64,000 bases of DNA from Agarivorans gilvus. Lineage in GTDB: Bacteria; Pseudomonadota; Gammaproteobacteria; Enterobacterales; Celerinatantimonadaceae. The stretch is taken from the NCBI RefSeq assembly GCF_001420915.1, contig NZ_CP013021.1, positions 2,635,001 to 2,699,000 of the forward strand. Direction: 5' to 3'. Below the pieces are notes generated by a model. It was not told the DNA's origin. It worked only from the letters and a program-made list of their open reading frames with translations, and did not search any database. Shown piece by piece: positions 7,348 to 14,840 of this stretch (position 1 is its first letter; each line of letters opens with the position of its first letter). The translations under genes and the position numbers were made by a program.

Positions 7348-8145
7348 CGTTGGGGCCAGAATTTTGGTGATTTCATCATATTCAAGGCCACTATTCTTCA
7401 TATGTATATGGACTGCCTTATGGCAGTTAGGGCAAAGGAGCGCCAAATCCTGGGGCTTTATAGTGTATTTCGCTGAATAAGTAGAAATTGGCGTCTTATG
7501 GTGTGCCTCAATATACTTGACCCCATATTTATCATAAAAATTCATTGAACATATTTCGCAGACCCATGAGGTAGCGCTTTTTGCCGCAGAAACAACAGCC
7601 TTGCTTCTTTCTGCCATTAAATGGGTTACGTAGCGACGCTCACCCTCTTGATACACCGCCTCATCCTGATTATGGATAGCATTTTCAGTTGATGAGCCTT
7701 TCCGAGTGAGGACAACGAAATTATTTTCAATTTCAGAAACAGAAAAGTCACCTTCATAGCGCCATCCTTCCTTTGATTCCGTGAACAGGAGAATAGGATA
7801 AAGGTGCTGTGGTTGTTTGATTAAAACGTCGTTTGCCTTTTCCTTAAAATTAACCTTCCCGTTCCTTGCTTTGAATGAGTAGTGAAATGCCGATTTATCA
7901 TCGTCAGACCATCCATCTTCTTCGTATGAGCCTGGGCGAGTCTTGATAATTACTGCTTTTACAGATGGTAAATCTCCAACCCAGTTTATGCCTTGCTGGG
8001 GCGTGTTGCCTATTGTGAACTCTGGGCCTGACCAATATGGTGAGGAATCAACTTTTGAGTACTGGATTAGATCAAATAGATTTCGCTTTGAAACTGTGTC
8101 TCCAGATGCAAGAGAAAACAAATCTTGTGGTTTACTCAAAGCCAT
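7342..8145 (-). CDS. Cassette 5: HNH endonuclease, candidate modification-dependent nuclease
   Basis: 267 residues. The C-terminal third is an HNH/McrA-type nuclease with a zinc ribbon: CEICS, then EAHHKTPIS (catalytic His pair) and LLCPNCHKAVH. The N-terminal ~165 residues form a separate domain (YWSGPEF...WVGDLP...YPILLFTES...WRYEGDFSVSEI...) resembling the DNA-recognition halves of HNH-type type IV restriction enzymes. That likeness is from pattern only. Carried on an integron cassette, an anti-phage role is plausible. No methyltransferase is adjacent, which fits a type IV (modification-dependent) or a non-restriction function. Confidence 0.75.
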   Translation of the reverse strand: MALSKPQDLFSLASGDTVSKRNLFDLIQYSKVDSSPYWSGPEFTIGNTPQQGINWVGDLPSVKAVIIKTRPGSYEEDGWSDDDKSAFHYSFKARNGKVNFKEKANDVLIKQPQHLYPILLFTESKEGWRYEGDFSVSEIENNFVVLTRKGSSTENAIHNQDEAVYQEGERRYVTHLMAERSKAVVSAAKSATSWVCEICSMNFYDKYGVKYIEAHHKTPISTYSAKYTIKPQDLALLCPNCHKAVHIHMKNSGLEYDEITKILAPTG

Positions 8146-8168
8146 GTGCGTACTCTAATTCTTGTGAG

Positions 8169-8258
8169 GGCTAACGCCTTGCTTTGCGGCGCGCGGTTAG
8201 CGCGTCCGGTGGAGGCGCGGCTCTTTGCGCCGTAACGAACAACAGCAACTTGTTAGGC
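8169..8258 (-). other. attC site of cassette 4
   Basis: GGCTAAC at 8169-8175 and GTTAGGC at 8252-8258 are complementary outer cores. Between them are GC-rich arms (GCCTTGCTTTGCGGCGCG ... GGCGCGGCTCTTTGCGCCG). About 90 bp. The stop codon of the next cassette gene overlaps the GTTAGGC core. Confidence 0.85.
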
Positions 8259-8669
8259 TAAGCTAACTATACTGGCAGCTTCGAGCGCAAACATAACTGC
8301 CATTGCAACTATTAGGAATATAAGCAGCGTTAGTATACCCACCCCAAATATTTTCCAGTTTGACTCAAATGTGTATTCTTCACTGCCTTCGATCTGGTCT
8401 TTTTTTAATTGGGTAGTTTCAGCTATTTGTCTGGCAGCCAAACAATATGCTAAAGGCAATACCATGTTTGGGAATTTTTCTGGCAAAAAAGGAAGAATAG
8501 CCATCAGGAATATTATAAATATGGCTCCATATATAAGTGTTTTTTGCGCTAGCGCTTCATTGCCTATCAACAGATAGTTCTTCCTTAAATAATAAACTGT
8601 AGCAATTGGCCCACCCCAAAACGATCCACCAGCTATTTGTGCTGGCGATAATACCTTTTTCACTTCCAC
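8253..8669 (-). CDS. Cassette 4: unknown membrane protein
   Basis: 138 residues. A short polar start (MEVKKVLSPAQIAGGSFWGGP) is followed by a helix pair in the middle (about 45-80) and a long C-terminal hydrophobic stretch (about 110-135). I know no family name for it. Similar SFWGGP-type small membrane proteins occur as orphan genes beside mobile DNA, but I claim no function. Confidence 0.6.
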   Translation of the reverse strand: MEVKKVLSPAQIAGGSFWGGPIATVYYLRKNYLLIGNEALAQKTLIYGAIFIIFLMAILPFLPEKFPNMVLPLAYCLAARQIAETTQLKKDQIEGSEEYTFESNWKIFGVGILTLLIFLIVAMAVMFALEAASIVSLA

Positions 8670-8687
8670 GATCTCTCCTTCTTGTGA

Positions 8688-8777
8688 GCCTAACGTCGTT
8701 GAACACCGGCAAAAAACGAACGCCAGTGAGTTTTTTGTCCATAGCCCGGTACGGGCGGGTGCTTCAATTTGTTATGT
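8688..8777 (-). other. attC site of cassette 3
   Basis: GCCTAAC (8688-8694) and GTTATGT (8771-8777) bracket a 90-bp imperfect palindrome (ACCGGCAAAAAACGAACGCC ... CCCGGTACGGGCGGGTGC). It ends just before the stop of the acetyltransferase cassette. Confidence 0.8.
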
Positions 8778-8783
8778 GATGCA

Positions 8784-9192
8784 CTATGCCACCAAGCTTT
8801 TAGCCATTTTAAAATAGGCAATTTCGCTTTTAAAGAAACGACCACCTTCCATAGAAAATCCAAACCTTCTATAAAATTCAATTGCTGACTCTCGAGCGTC
8901 AAACCAAAACTTTTTTACATGAAGAGATTTAGAGTCTTCTATCATGTGTTGAAGCAAGGCCGTTCCAATACCTCGATTTTGAAACTCTTCAAGTGTTGCA
9001 AACTTTCTTAACCGAGCACTACCTGCATCTATATAAACTGAGGCAACACATACTAATGCTCCTTCAATTTTGACGCCATAATGTCGACCGCTTTCGTCCC
9101 CTCAACTTTACAGAATGAAGGGGCTTATCAGGCCATAGAACTTTGTGCCTTACAGGAATAGTTTCTTCCCAGTTTAAAGTGACTATTTCCAT
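8784..9192 (-). pseudogene. Cassette 3: GNAT-family N-acetyltransferase, frameshifted
   Basis: Starting at ATG 9192 the frame reads MEIVTLNWEETIPVRHKVLWPD...HSVKL and then breaks at the G-run near 9097-9104. In another frame it continues GDESGRHYGVKIEGALVCVA, then the acetyl-CoA pocket LEEFQNRGIGTALL (R/Q-x-x-G-x-G/A motif) and RFGFSMEGG, to a stop at 8784. Together they form a complete GNAT of about 136 residues. Restoring the frame needs two bases in, or one out, at the AGGGG run. It may be a real cassette pseudogene or a sequence error. The substrate is unknown. Confidence 0.75.
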
Positions 9193-9201
9193 CAATATTT
9201 C

Positions 9202-9262
9202 ACATAACGCCCGCGTAATAGGCGCGAGCTTGCGAGCGTCCTAATTGACGCGTTTGTTAAAG
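9202..9262 (-). other. attC site of cassette 2
   Basis: ACATAAC (9202-9208) and GTTAAAG (9256-9262), with the paired arms GCGCGAGCTTGCGAGCGTC between. About 61 bp, near the minimum attC size. It ends 2 bp before the stop of the next gene. Confidence 0.8.
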
Positions 9263-9264
9263 CC

Positions 9265-9885
9265 TTATCGGTAAGAAGGCGAAATCCATTCACATAGCCA
9301 CCAGGTATTACTTGCCGATTTAGCCGCTTTTATGCACCCTATCTCATTGAGTTTTTTAAGTGCATGTTTTATATCCGCCTCGGAAAGAGTTTGTCTTTCG
9401 TATTTTCGGGCATGATTATCAATGGCCGGTTTAAGATCTTCGGATTTTACATTCTTATTTGAATCTTTAATCTGCCACATAACCCAGAGAGTGACAGCTT
9501 CCGCTTCCGATAAATCTATTTGGGTATTCCTCCATATGCTATTCCATAGCAATATTGCGGCAAAGGGTATTGCCCAAGGTGCTTGCGTTGCAGAAATTAC
9601 GGTAAAAACGCTATTTGAAACAGCTTCAAACAAAGTGCGGACATTAAGCCTAATATTACCTAGTTTGGAGCTACGACCGCCGCCACGTCCAGATGGTGCC
9701 AAGGTAACCAGATGCATATACACCTGCTCTTTTTCAGGCGGCGTGACCTGTATAGCCTTCTCAAAAAATTCTCTTGCAGTGATTTGTATTTGAGCTTCTT
9801 CAATGCCTACCTCACGAAGATGGCATTCAATAGATTCTTGAATCTCGACTTCCTTTTCTTTTTTTCTTTCGTAGTCCCATTCCAT
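9265..9885 (-). CDS. Cassette 2: unknown protein with winged-helix-like C terminus
   Basis: 206 residues from ATG 9885. The open frame reaches back to 10002, but that part lies inside the upstream attC site, so the internal start is preferred. The first ~60 residues are highly charged (MEWDYERKKEKEVEIQESIE...) and probably helical. A hydrophobic segment follows near residues 100-130. The end (LSEADIKHALKKLNEIGCIKAAK...WWLCEWI) looks like a winged-helix fold. No family is recognised. The mix of membrane-like and DNA-binding-like parts is odd. Confidence 0.6.
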   Translation of the reverse strand: MEWDYERKKEKEVEIQESIECHLREVGIEEAQIQITAREFFEKAIQVTPPEKEQVYMHLVTLAPSGRGGGRSSKLGNIRLNVRTLFEAVSNSVFTVISATQAPWAIPFAAILLWNSIWRNTQIDLSEAEAVTLWVMWQIKDSNKNVKSEDLKPAIDNHARKYERQTLSEADIKHALKKLNEIGCIKAAKSASNTWWLCEWISPSYR

Positions 9886-9915
9886 CTCGCAATTCTCAAA
9901 TTCTGATGTGTAGAG

Positions 9916-10011
9916 CTTTAACGCTTGCTTAAAGGGCGACAGCCAGCGGCTTGCCGCGTCGTGGCTGGCGTCCCAGGGAGCGCAGCGACCGCATTGAAGC
10001 ATTTGTTAGCT
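9916..10011 (-). other. attC site of cassette 1
   Basis: CTTTAAC (9916-9922) and GTTAGCT (10005-10011) bracket a 96-bp structure with the strong inner pair GCCAGCGGCTTGCCGCGTCG / GTGGCTGGCG and outer arms CGCTTGCTT / AAGCATTTG. It matches the sequence GTTAGCTT found at the attI crossover, as expected for the first cassette. Confidence 0.8.
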
Positions 10012-10386
10012 TGATTGCGGTGACACATAGATAAGATTACAAGCCGTCCGTACATTTGTTGCCTCAAAACGCGACAGCAAGATACTTACAAAGTGAGCAA
10101 CTACCGGGTCAACCACGATATCTGACAGGCATTCAATCTCGGCACGCAATTGCTGAATATGAGTCCAATCTAAAATGGATTTACCATCAGGCCGGAGCAG
10201 CTTCATTGTGTGAAAATCGTAGGCACGCCCGAGATGGTACAACCGGTACATAATCTGAACCGGGATAGACACTTCTGCACCAAGGAGTTCACGACTTTGA
10301 CTGTCAACCACCTGAAGCGTCGAACAGCTTGAGCCTTGGTATGTTTCCAGATTCAGTTTGTCTTTCCAAGCTTTAACATTAGGCAT
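10006..10386 (-). CDS. Cassette 1: unknown soluble protein
   Basis: 126 residues with no signal peptide or membrane helix. The start ATG 10386 has GGAG 9 nt upstream. I see no known motif. It is the cassette closest to attI and so probably the most strongly expressed one. The C-terminal part contains a helical stretch (VVDPVVAHFVSILLSRFEA). Confidence 0.6.
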   Translation of the reverse strand: MPNVKAWKDKLNLETYQGSSCSTLQVVDSQSRELLGAEVSIPVQIMYRLYHLGRAYDFHTMKLLRPDGKSILDWTHIQQLRAEIECLSDIVVDPVVAHFVSILLSRFEATNVRTACNLIYVSPQSS

Positions 10387-10404
10387 TTCAAAATGCTCCG
10401 ATTT

Positions 10405-10430
10405 CGATTTTCAAGCTAACAGTGTATTAC
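10405..10430 (-). other. Probable attI/attC junction (integration point)
   Basis: AAGCTAAC near 10413-10420 (GTTAGCTT on the minus strand) matches the core at the distal end of cassette 1. It should be the point where new cassettes are inserted by the integrase. The attI integrase-binding repeats next to it cannot be picked out by eye. Confidence 0.55.
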
Positions 10431-10457
10431 CCGGACTTCTCATTAAACCCCAGCCAT

Positions 10458-10473
10458 TTTTACCTAGGTAAAA
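10458..10473. promoter_or_regulatory. 16-bp perfect palindrome beside attI
   Basis: TTTTACCTAGGTAAAA, perfect on both arms, about 40 bp from the cassette insertion point and near where the cassette promoter should lie. It looks like a dimeric regulator's operator. No regulator can be named from sequence. Confidence 0.4.
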
Positions 10474-10568
10474 CTCATTCCAAGTAAAATTAATTAATAA
10501 TGACAATAACTTACCAGCAAAAATCGAAGTTTCACAGCGCTTATTGATAAAAGACAAAGCGAGAATAG

Positions 10569-10599
10569 ATTTACCGCGCCAAATTTTGGCGCGGTAAAT
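10569..10599. repeat. 15-bp-stem inverted repeat between Pint and cassettes
   Basis: ATTTACCGCGCCAAA and its complement form a nearly loop-free hairpin in the intergenic region. Direct copies of ACAAAGCGAG near 10554 and 10664 and an inverted copy CTCGCTTTGT at 10688-10697 flank it. It may insulate the divergent integrase and cassette promoters. It lacks a T-run on the plus strand, so a simple terminator role is uncertain. Confidence 0.5.
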
Positions 10600-10692
10600 T
10601 TAGAGGCACTGAAAATAAACTAAGTAAATTCAGGTGGTTGCAAAAACAGGCAAAAACAAAGCGAGAACAGTTTGACTAATTTTAGGCTCGCT

Positions 10693-10739
10693 TTGTCGCA
10701 CATTCACTGAATTCCTATTATAACTGTATATATATACAT
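10693..10739 (+). promoter_or_regulatory. Integrase promoter with LexA-like box
   Basis: TTGTCG (10693-10698) and TATTAT (10716-10721), spaced 17 bp, form a plausible sigma-70 promoter. Directly downstream, CTGTATATATATACAT (10724-10739) matches the LexA consensus CTGT-N8-ACAG except for the final base. SOS control of integron integrases is well established, so the integrase is probably induced by DNA damage. The intI start is 18 bp further on. Confidence 0.65.
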
Positions 10740-10756
10740 CATTGTAGGTTGACAAC

Positions 10757-11722
10757 ATGGCGGCATCTCCATTCATTGAGTCTATTAGAGCTGAACTACG
10801 AGTGCGTCGTTATAGCCTGCAAACGGAAAAAGTATACTTATATTGGATCCGGCAATTCATTTATTTCCACAATAAAAAACACCCAAACAACATGGGAAAT
10901 GAGGAAATTGAACAATTTCTTTCTCATTTAGCGAATAGTCGGCAAGTCAGCAGCGCAACTCAAAACCAAGCTTTATGTGCCTTAATATTCATGTACAGAC
11001 ACCTCTTGAAAAGAGACATCCAAGGACTTGCATATTCCTTTACTAAAAAACCACAGAGAATGCCCAGTGTTTTAAGCGAACATGAAGTGCAAGTCATCTT
11101 GACGCACTTAAAGGGCAAATATTGGCTTATTACCGCCTTACTCTATGGTTGTGGTTTAAGAATTAATGAAGCGCTAAAACTACGCATCAAAGATATTAAT
11201 TTTAATAACCACACCGTTTTTGTGTTCCGAGGCAAGGGGGCTAAAGACCGTTACTCCATCTTGCCTCACTCACTCGATAAGGCATTGCTAGAACAAATTG
11301 AATTTGCAAAGCACCTACATCAGCTCGATACTGAGCAAGGCTTTGGTCTCACTTCACTACCCGCTTCTTTAATTCGAAAATATGGCAATGCCGCTAAAGA
11401 TTTAGCTTGGCAATACTTGTTTCCTTCTTCGGTTCGCTGCACGCACCCATTCGATGACTACATTTGCCGCCATCACTTACACGAAACAGCCTATCGAAAA
11501 CAATTGCGTCAAGCGGTGTTAAAAAGCGGCTTAACCCAGCGTATTACCGCTCATACCTTTCGCCATTCCTTTGCCACTGAAATTTTACGTAGCGGAGCAG
11601 ACATCCGTACTGTTCAAGAATTACTTGGCCATGCTGATGTAAAAACCACCGAAATTTATACCCATGTATTAGGCTCTCGGTTTGCGTATACACAAAGCCC
11701 TTTAGATCGACTAACTCCATAA
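10757..11722 (+). CDS. intI: Integron integrase (IntI-type tyrosine recombinase)
   Basis: 321 residues. N-terminal SAM-like core-binding domain, then the catalytic domain with Arg135 (GCGLRINEAL), Lys160, His266-x-x-Arg269 (AHTFRHSFATE), His292 (LLGHADVKTTEIYTHV) and nucleophile Tyr301. The extra segment LPASLIRKYGNAAKDLAWQ (about 201-219) is the insertion that separates IntI from XerC/D and phage integrases and is needed for attC binding. It is transcribed away from the cassettes and convergent with glmS. It appears intact, so the integron may be active. The location beside glmS is unusual for a chromosomal integron. Confidence 0.93.
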   Translation: MAASPFIESIRAELRVRRYSLQTEKVYLYWIRQFIYFHNKKHPNNMGNEEIEQFLSHLANSRQVSSATQNQALCALIFMYRHLLKRDIQGLAYSFTKKPQRMPSVLSEHEVQVILTHLKGKYWLITALLYGCGLRINEALKLRIKDINFNNHTVFVFRGKGAKDRYSILPHSLDKALLEQIEFAKHLHQLDTEQGFGLTSLPASLIRKYGNAAKDLAWQYLFPSSVRCTHPFDDYICRHHLHETAYRKQLRQAVLKSGLTQRITAHTFRHSFATEILRSGADIRTVQELLGHADVKTTEIYTHVLGSRFAYTQSPLDRLTP

Positions 11723-11732
11723 AGTTAAATAC

Positions 11733-11766
11733 AAAAAAATGCGCTCAGCCAAAAGATGAACGCATT
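11733..11766 (-). terminator. Rho-independent terminator of glmS
   Basis: On the minus strand AATGCGTTCA and TGAGCGCATT form a 10-bp stem (one G-T pair) with a 9-nt loop, followed by seven Ts. It lies 50 nt past the glmS stop and between the convergent intI and glmS genes. Confidence 0.7.
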
Positions 11767-11815
11767 GATGAATGGCTTAGTCAGTTGGACTAAAACTAAA
11801 TAAACCCGCCTCGGC

Positions 11816-13648
11816 TTATTCCACCGTCACCGACTTGGCTAGGTTACGGGGTTGGTCTACGTCGGTGCCTTTAATTAGCGCTACGTGGTAAGACAGTAGC
11901 TGTAAAGGCAAGGTGTAAACGATGGGGGCGATAAGCTCGTCTACATGCGGTACATTAATCACTCGCATGGTGTCGTCGCTTTCAAACTTGGCGTCTTTGT
12001 CGGCGAAGACATACAAAATACCACCACGGGCGCGTACTTCTTCAACGTTAGATTTAAGTTTCTCTAATAACTCGTTATTGGGCGCAACTACAATAATTGG
12101 CATGTCGGCGTCAATCAGCGCCAGAGGGCCGTGTTTCAGCTCACCTGCGGCATAGGCTTCGGCATGAATGTAAGAAATCTCTTTGAGTTTCAGCGCCCCT
12201 TCCATAGCAATCGGGTATTGAGTGCCACGCCCCAGGAATAAGCTGTGTTGCTTGTCGGCAAAGTCTTCGGCTAGCTCTTCAATGGCAGCGTCTAGATTGA
12301 GCGCCTGCTCAATCTTGGCAGGCAGCGCCAATAAAGAGCTCACAATGCGCGCTTCTAGCTCTTCAGAAATATCTTTATGACGACCAATCGCGGCCACCAG
12401 CATTAACAAGCCAGCTAATTGTACGGTGAAGGCTTTGGTTGAGGCTACGCCAATCTCGGCACCGGCTTTCATCATGTAGGCCATGTCGGATTCACGCACC
12501 AAGGATGAACCTTCCACATTACAAATGGTAAGGCTAGAGGTATAACCTTGCTGCTGGGCCAAACGTAGCGCCGCTAGGGTATCGGCGGTTTCACCACTCT
12601 GCGAGAGCGTGACTAACAAGCTGTTTTTAGGGGTAAATGACTTACGGTAACGAAACTCTGAGGCAATCTCTACGTTACAAGGAATACCAGCCAATTCTTC
12701 AAACCAGTAACGCGCTACCATGCCAGAGTTGTAAGACGTGCCACAGGCAATAATTTGCACATGCGCAATCGTCGGTAAGATTTCGGCGGCTTTAGGGCCG
12801 AAGGCACTGTCTAATACCTTGCCGTTTTTCAAGCGGCCTTCTAAGGTGCGTTGAATAGCGATAGGCTGCTCATAGGTTTCTTTAAGCATGTAGTGACGGT
12901 ACTGACCTTTGTCACCGGCGTCGTGTGAGGCGGTTGATTCAGTAATTTCACGCTCTACGCGCTCGCCAGTGGCATCGTAAATAGTCACCGAGCGGCGGGT
13001 TACTTCGGCTACATCACCTTCTTCTAAAAAGGCAAAACGGCGCGTCACCGGTAACAAGGCTAGCTGATCTGAGGCGATGAAGTTTTCACCCACACCGTAA
13101 CCCACCACCAAGGGGCTGCCCGAACGCGCTACCACTAGGCGTTCTGGGTCTCGCTTATCGGCAATCACCATGCCGTAGGCGCCTTCTAGCTCGGCCACTG
13201 CCGATTGCACCGCTTCTACCAAGCTTTGGTGGTGTTTTACCTTGTGCTCTACCAAGTGCACAATCACTTCGGTGTCGGTATCAGATTCAAACTGGTAACC
13301 CTTGGCGATTAACTGTTCACGTAATTCAGCGTGGTTTTCGATGATGCCATTGTGTACCACCGCAATGGTTTCACATGAAACATGGGGGTGAGCGTTGCGC
13401 TCGCTAGGTTCGCCATGTGTGGCCCAACGAGTATGGGCGATACCAGTGCCGCCCAATACTGGTGTTTGATCTAGGGCTTCGGCCAACTCTTGTACTTTAC
13501 CAAGGCGACGCACTCGGCTTAGCTCGCCTTCGGCGGTAATGGTGGCCACGCCCGATGAATCATAGCCGCGGTACTCTAAGCGACGTAAACCTTCTACTAA
13601 AATATCAGCAACATCACGTTGCGCTACCGCTCCTACAATTCCACACAT
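11816..13648 (-). CDS. glmS: Glutamine--fructose-6-phosphate aminotransferase (isomerising)
   Basis: 610 residues from ATG 13648. This start leaves Cys2 (MCGIVGAVAQ) as the catalytic glutaminase residue after Met removal, whereas the longer open frame would bury it. N-terminal class II glutaminase domain (about 1-240: HTRWATHGEPSERNAHP, VVHNGIIENH), then two SIS sugar-isomerase domains (CGTSYNSGMVARYW, SQSGETADTL, GRGTQYPIAMEGALKLKE) and the conserved end AKSVTVE. It makes glucosamine-6-phosphate, the first step to UDP-GlcNAc for cell wall and LPS. It follows the DeoR regulator by 22 bp, probably as an operon. Its 3' end is the attachment site used by Tn7. Confidence 0.97.
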   Translation of the reverse strand: MCGIVGAVAQRDVADILVEGLRRLEYRGYDSSGVATITAEGELSRVRRLGKVQELAEALDQTPVLGGTGIAHTRWATHGEPSERNAHPHVSCETIAVVHNGIIENHAELREQLIAKGYQFESDTDTEVIVHLVEHKVKHHQSLVEAVQSAVAELEGAYGMVIADKRDPERLVVARSGSPLVVGYGVGENFIASDQLALLPVTRRFAFLEEGDVAEVTRRSVTIYDATGERVEREITESTASHDAGDKGQYRHYMLKETYEQPIAIQRTLEGRLKNGKVLDSAFGPKAAEILPTIAHVQIIACGTSYNSGMVARYWFEELAGIPCNVEIASEFRYRKSFTPKNSLLVTLSQSGETADTLAALRLAQQQGYTSSLTICNVEGSSLVRESDMAYMMKAGAEIGVASTKAFTVQLAGLLMLVAAIGRHKDISEELEARIVSSLLALPAKIEQALNLDAAIEELAEDFADKQHSLFLGRGTQYPIAMEGALKLKEISYIHAEAYAAGELKHGPLALIDADMPIIVVAPNNELLEKLKSNVEEVRARGGILYVFADKDAKFESDDTMRVINVPHVDELIAPIVYTLPLQLLSYHVALIKGTDVDQPRNLAKSVTVE

Positions 13649-13670
13649 AGTTTTTTCCTTGTCGATAAAG

Positions 13671-14435
13671 TTATTGAGCAACAACCACCGTTACGCCCTG
13701 AGCAGAAATTTGCTTGGCGATGTCGGGATCGATGTGCTTGTCTGTTACTAAAGTTGAAATTTTTGACCATGCCAACTCTAGGTTATGAATTTTGCGACCA
13801 ATCTTGCTAGATTCGGCCAATACCACTACTTCGCGCGCCACTTCGGCCATTACCTGACTTAAACCCACCAGCTCATTAAAGGTGGTTGAGCCTCGCTCTA
13901 CATCGATGCCGTCGGCACCAATAAACAGTTGATCGAAGTCGTAGGCACGTAATACTTGTTCGGCCACTTGTCCCTGAAAAGCTTCTGAATGGGTATCCCA
14001 AGTGCCACCGGTCATTAATAGCGTAGGCTCATTTTCCAATTCACGCAGCGCCGCCGCGATACTTAAAGAATTAGTCATCACCACCAAGCCCTCTTTACCG
14101 GATAATTCGGGCAGTAAGGCGGCGGTAGTGCTGCCACTGTCGATGATGATTCGGTTATGGTCGCGAATTAAACCAGCCGCAGTATGGGCAATAGCCTGTT
14201 TCTGTTCAGACACCTGCTCGTCTTGCGATTCGTTAATCAATTCGCTGGGGATGGGTACCGCGCCGCCATAACGACGTAATAGCAGGCCATTGGCTTCTAA
14301 ACTGGCCAAGTCCTTTCGGATCGTAACTTCAGAGGTTTCGAATAGCTGAGCTAGCTCGTCTACCTTGAGCTCACCTTGCTCGGCGAGCCGTTCTAGAATC
14401 AGTCTGCGGCGCTGTTGGGTGTTTCGTTTGATCAT
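13671..14435 (-). CDS. DeoR/GlpR-family transcriptional regulator
   Basis: 254 residues. N-terminal DeoR helix-turn-helix (about 5-60: RRRLILERLAEQGELKVDELAQLF...SEVTIRKDLASLE) and a C-terminal phosphosugar-sensing DeoRC domain (DSGSTTAALLPEL, MTNSL, FIGADGID). Directly upstream of glmS, it probably senses an amino-sugar phosphate and controls its own operon. Palindromic CGAAA-containing sequences lie just upstream of its start (14450-14506). This arrangement of a DeoR regulator before glmS is common in Vibrio/Alteromonadales relatives. Confidence 0.9.
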   Translation of the reverse strand: MIKRNTQQRRRLILERLAEQGELKVDELAQLFETSEVTIRKDLASLEANGLLLRRYGGAVPIPSELINESQDEQVSEQKQAIAHTAAGLIRDHNRIIIDSGSTTAALLPELSGKEGLVVMTNSLSIAAALRELENEPTLLMTGGTWDTHSEAFQGQVAEQVLRAYDFDQLFIGADGIDVERGSTTFNELVGLSQVMAEVAREVVVLAESSKIGRKIHNLELAWSKISTLVTDKHIDPDIAKQISAQGVTVVVAQ

Positions 14436-14449
14436 TTTACTTTTTATTA

Positions 14450-14506
14450 AGTTTCGATTCGAAAGTTATTATAGTTAAGCGAAACTTAAGATCAAGCAGC
14501 GAAACA
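14450..14506. promoter_or_regulatory. Candidate DeoR-type operator with CGAAA repeats
   Basis: Perfect palindrome TTTCGATTCGAAA (14452-14464), then AGCGAAACT (14478-14486) and AGCGAAAC (14498-14505), spaced about 20 bp, all within 75 bp upstream of the DeoR start. Repeated half-sites of this kind are typical of DeoR/GlpR binding. Autoregulation of the regulator-glmS operon is inferred. Confidence 0.5.
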
Positions 14507-14690
14507 ACAATTTTTCCTACTTTTATCCGCCTACGCTGCATAAGCATAAATAGCGCGTCCTTAGCACGTTGACGAAGCGAACAACACCACTAACACCACG
14601 ACACTAAAAACCTTATGTATTCCAAAGCACACTGCTCTCAGGAGCATTATATAATTTTGATAAAAATCAAAAAAAGCAGGGAACAAAACC

Positions 14691-14742
14691 GAAAAATGTG
14701 ACAATGAAAACATTTTCAATACTATATGCGATCCGTGTCACT
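14691..14742 (+). promoter_or_regulatory. Candidate CRP site upstream of the sugar permease
   Basis: TGCGATCCGTGTCACT (14727-14742) fits the CRP pattern TGTGA-N6-TCACA with one mismatch in each half. An imperfect inverted repeat (GAAAAATG ... CATTTTC, 14691-14717) precedes it. The rest of 14507-14840 shows no gene. CRP control would fit a carbohydrate permease, but this is a by-eye match. Confidence 0.4.
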
Positions 14743-14840
14743 TAAATTTTGTGGATTAAATCACCTTTTGTCTTCACAATCGCGCCAGTTTTTTATTGCT
14801 TGGACTACCCAAGTGCCCGTCCTCACTAGTAGGTAAGTTT

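Noticed and set aside
9886..10002. N-terminal extension of the cassette 2 protein
   Set aside because: The segment is the attC site of cassette 1 read in an open frame; coding there is unlikely.
10757..11722. XerC/XerD or phage integrase for the tyrosine recombinase
   Set aside because: The extra IntI-specific segment before the HxxR motif and the adjacent attC array identify an integron integrase.
11723..11815. A Tn7 right end directly at the glmS attachment point
   Set aside because: No TGTGGG-type terminus or TnsB repeat found within 100 bp downstream of the glmS stop; only a terminator hairpin and the intI 3' end.
13649..13670. glmS ribozyme or riboswitch upstream of glmS
   Set aside because: Only 22 bp separate the regulator and glmS, far too short; the ribozyme is typical of Firmicutes.
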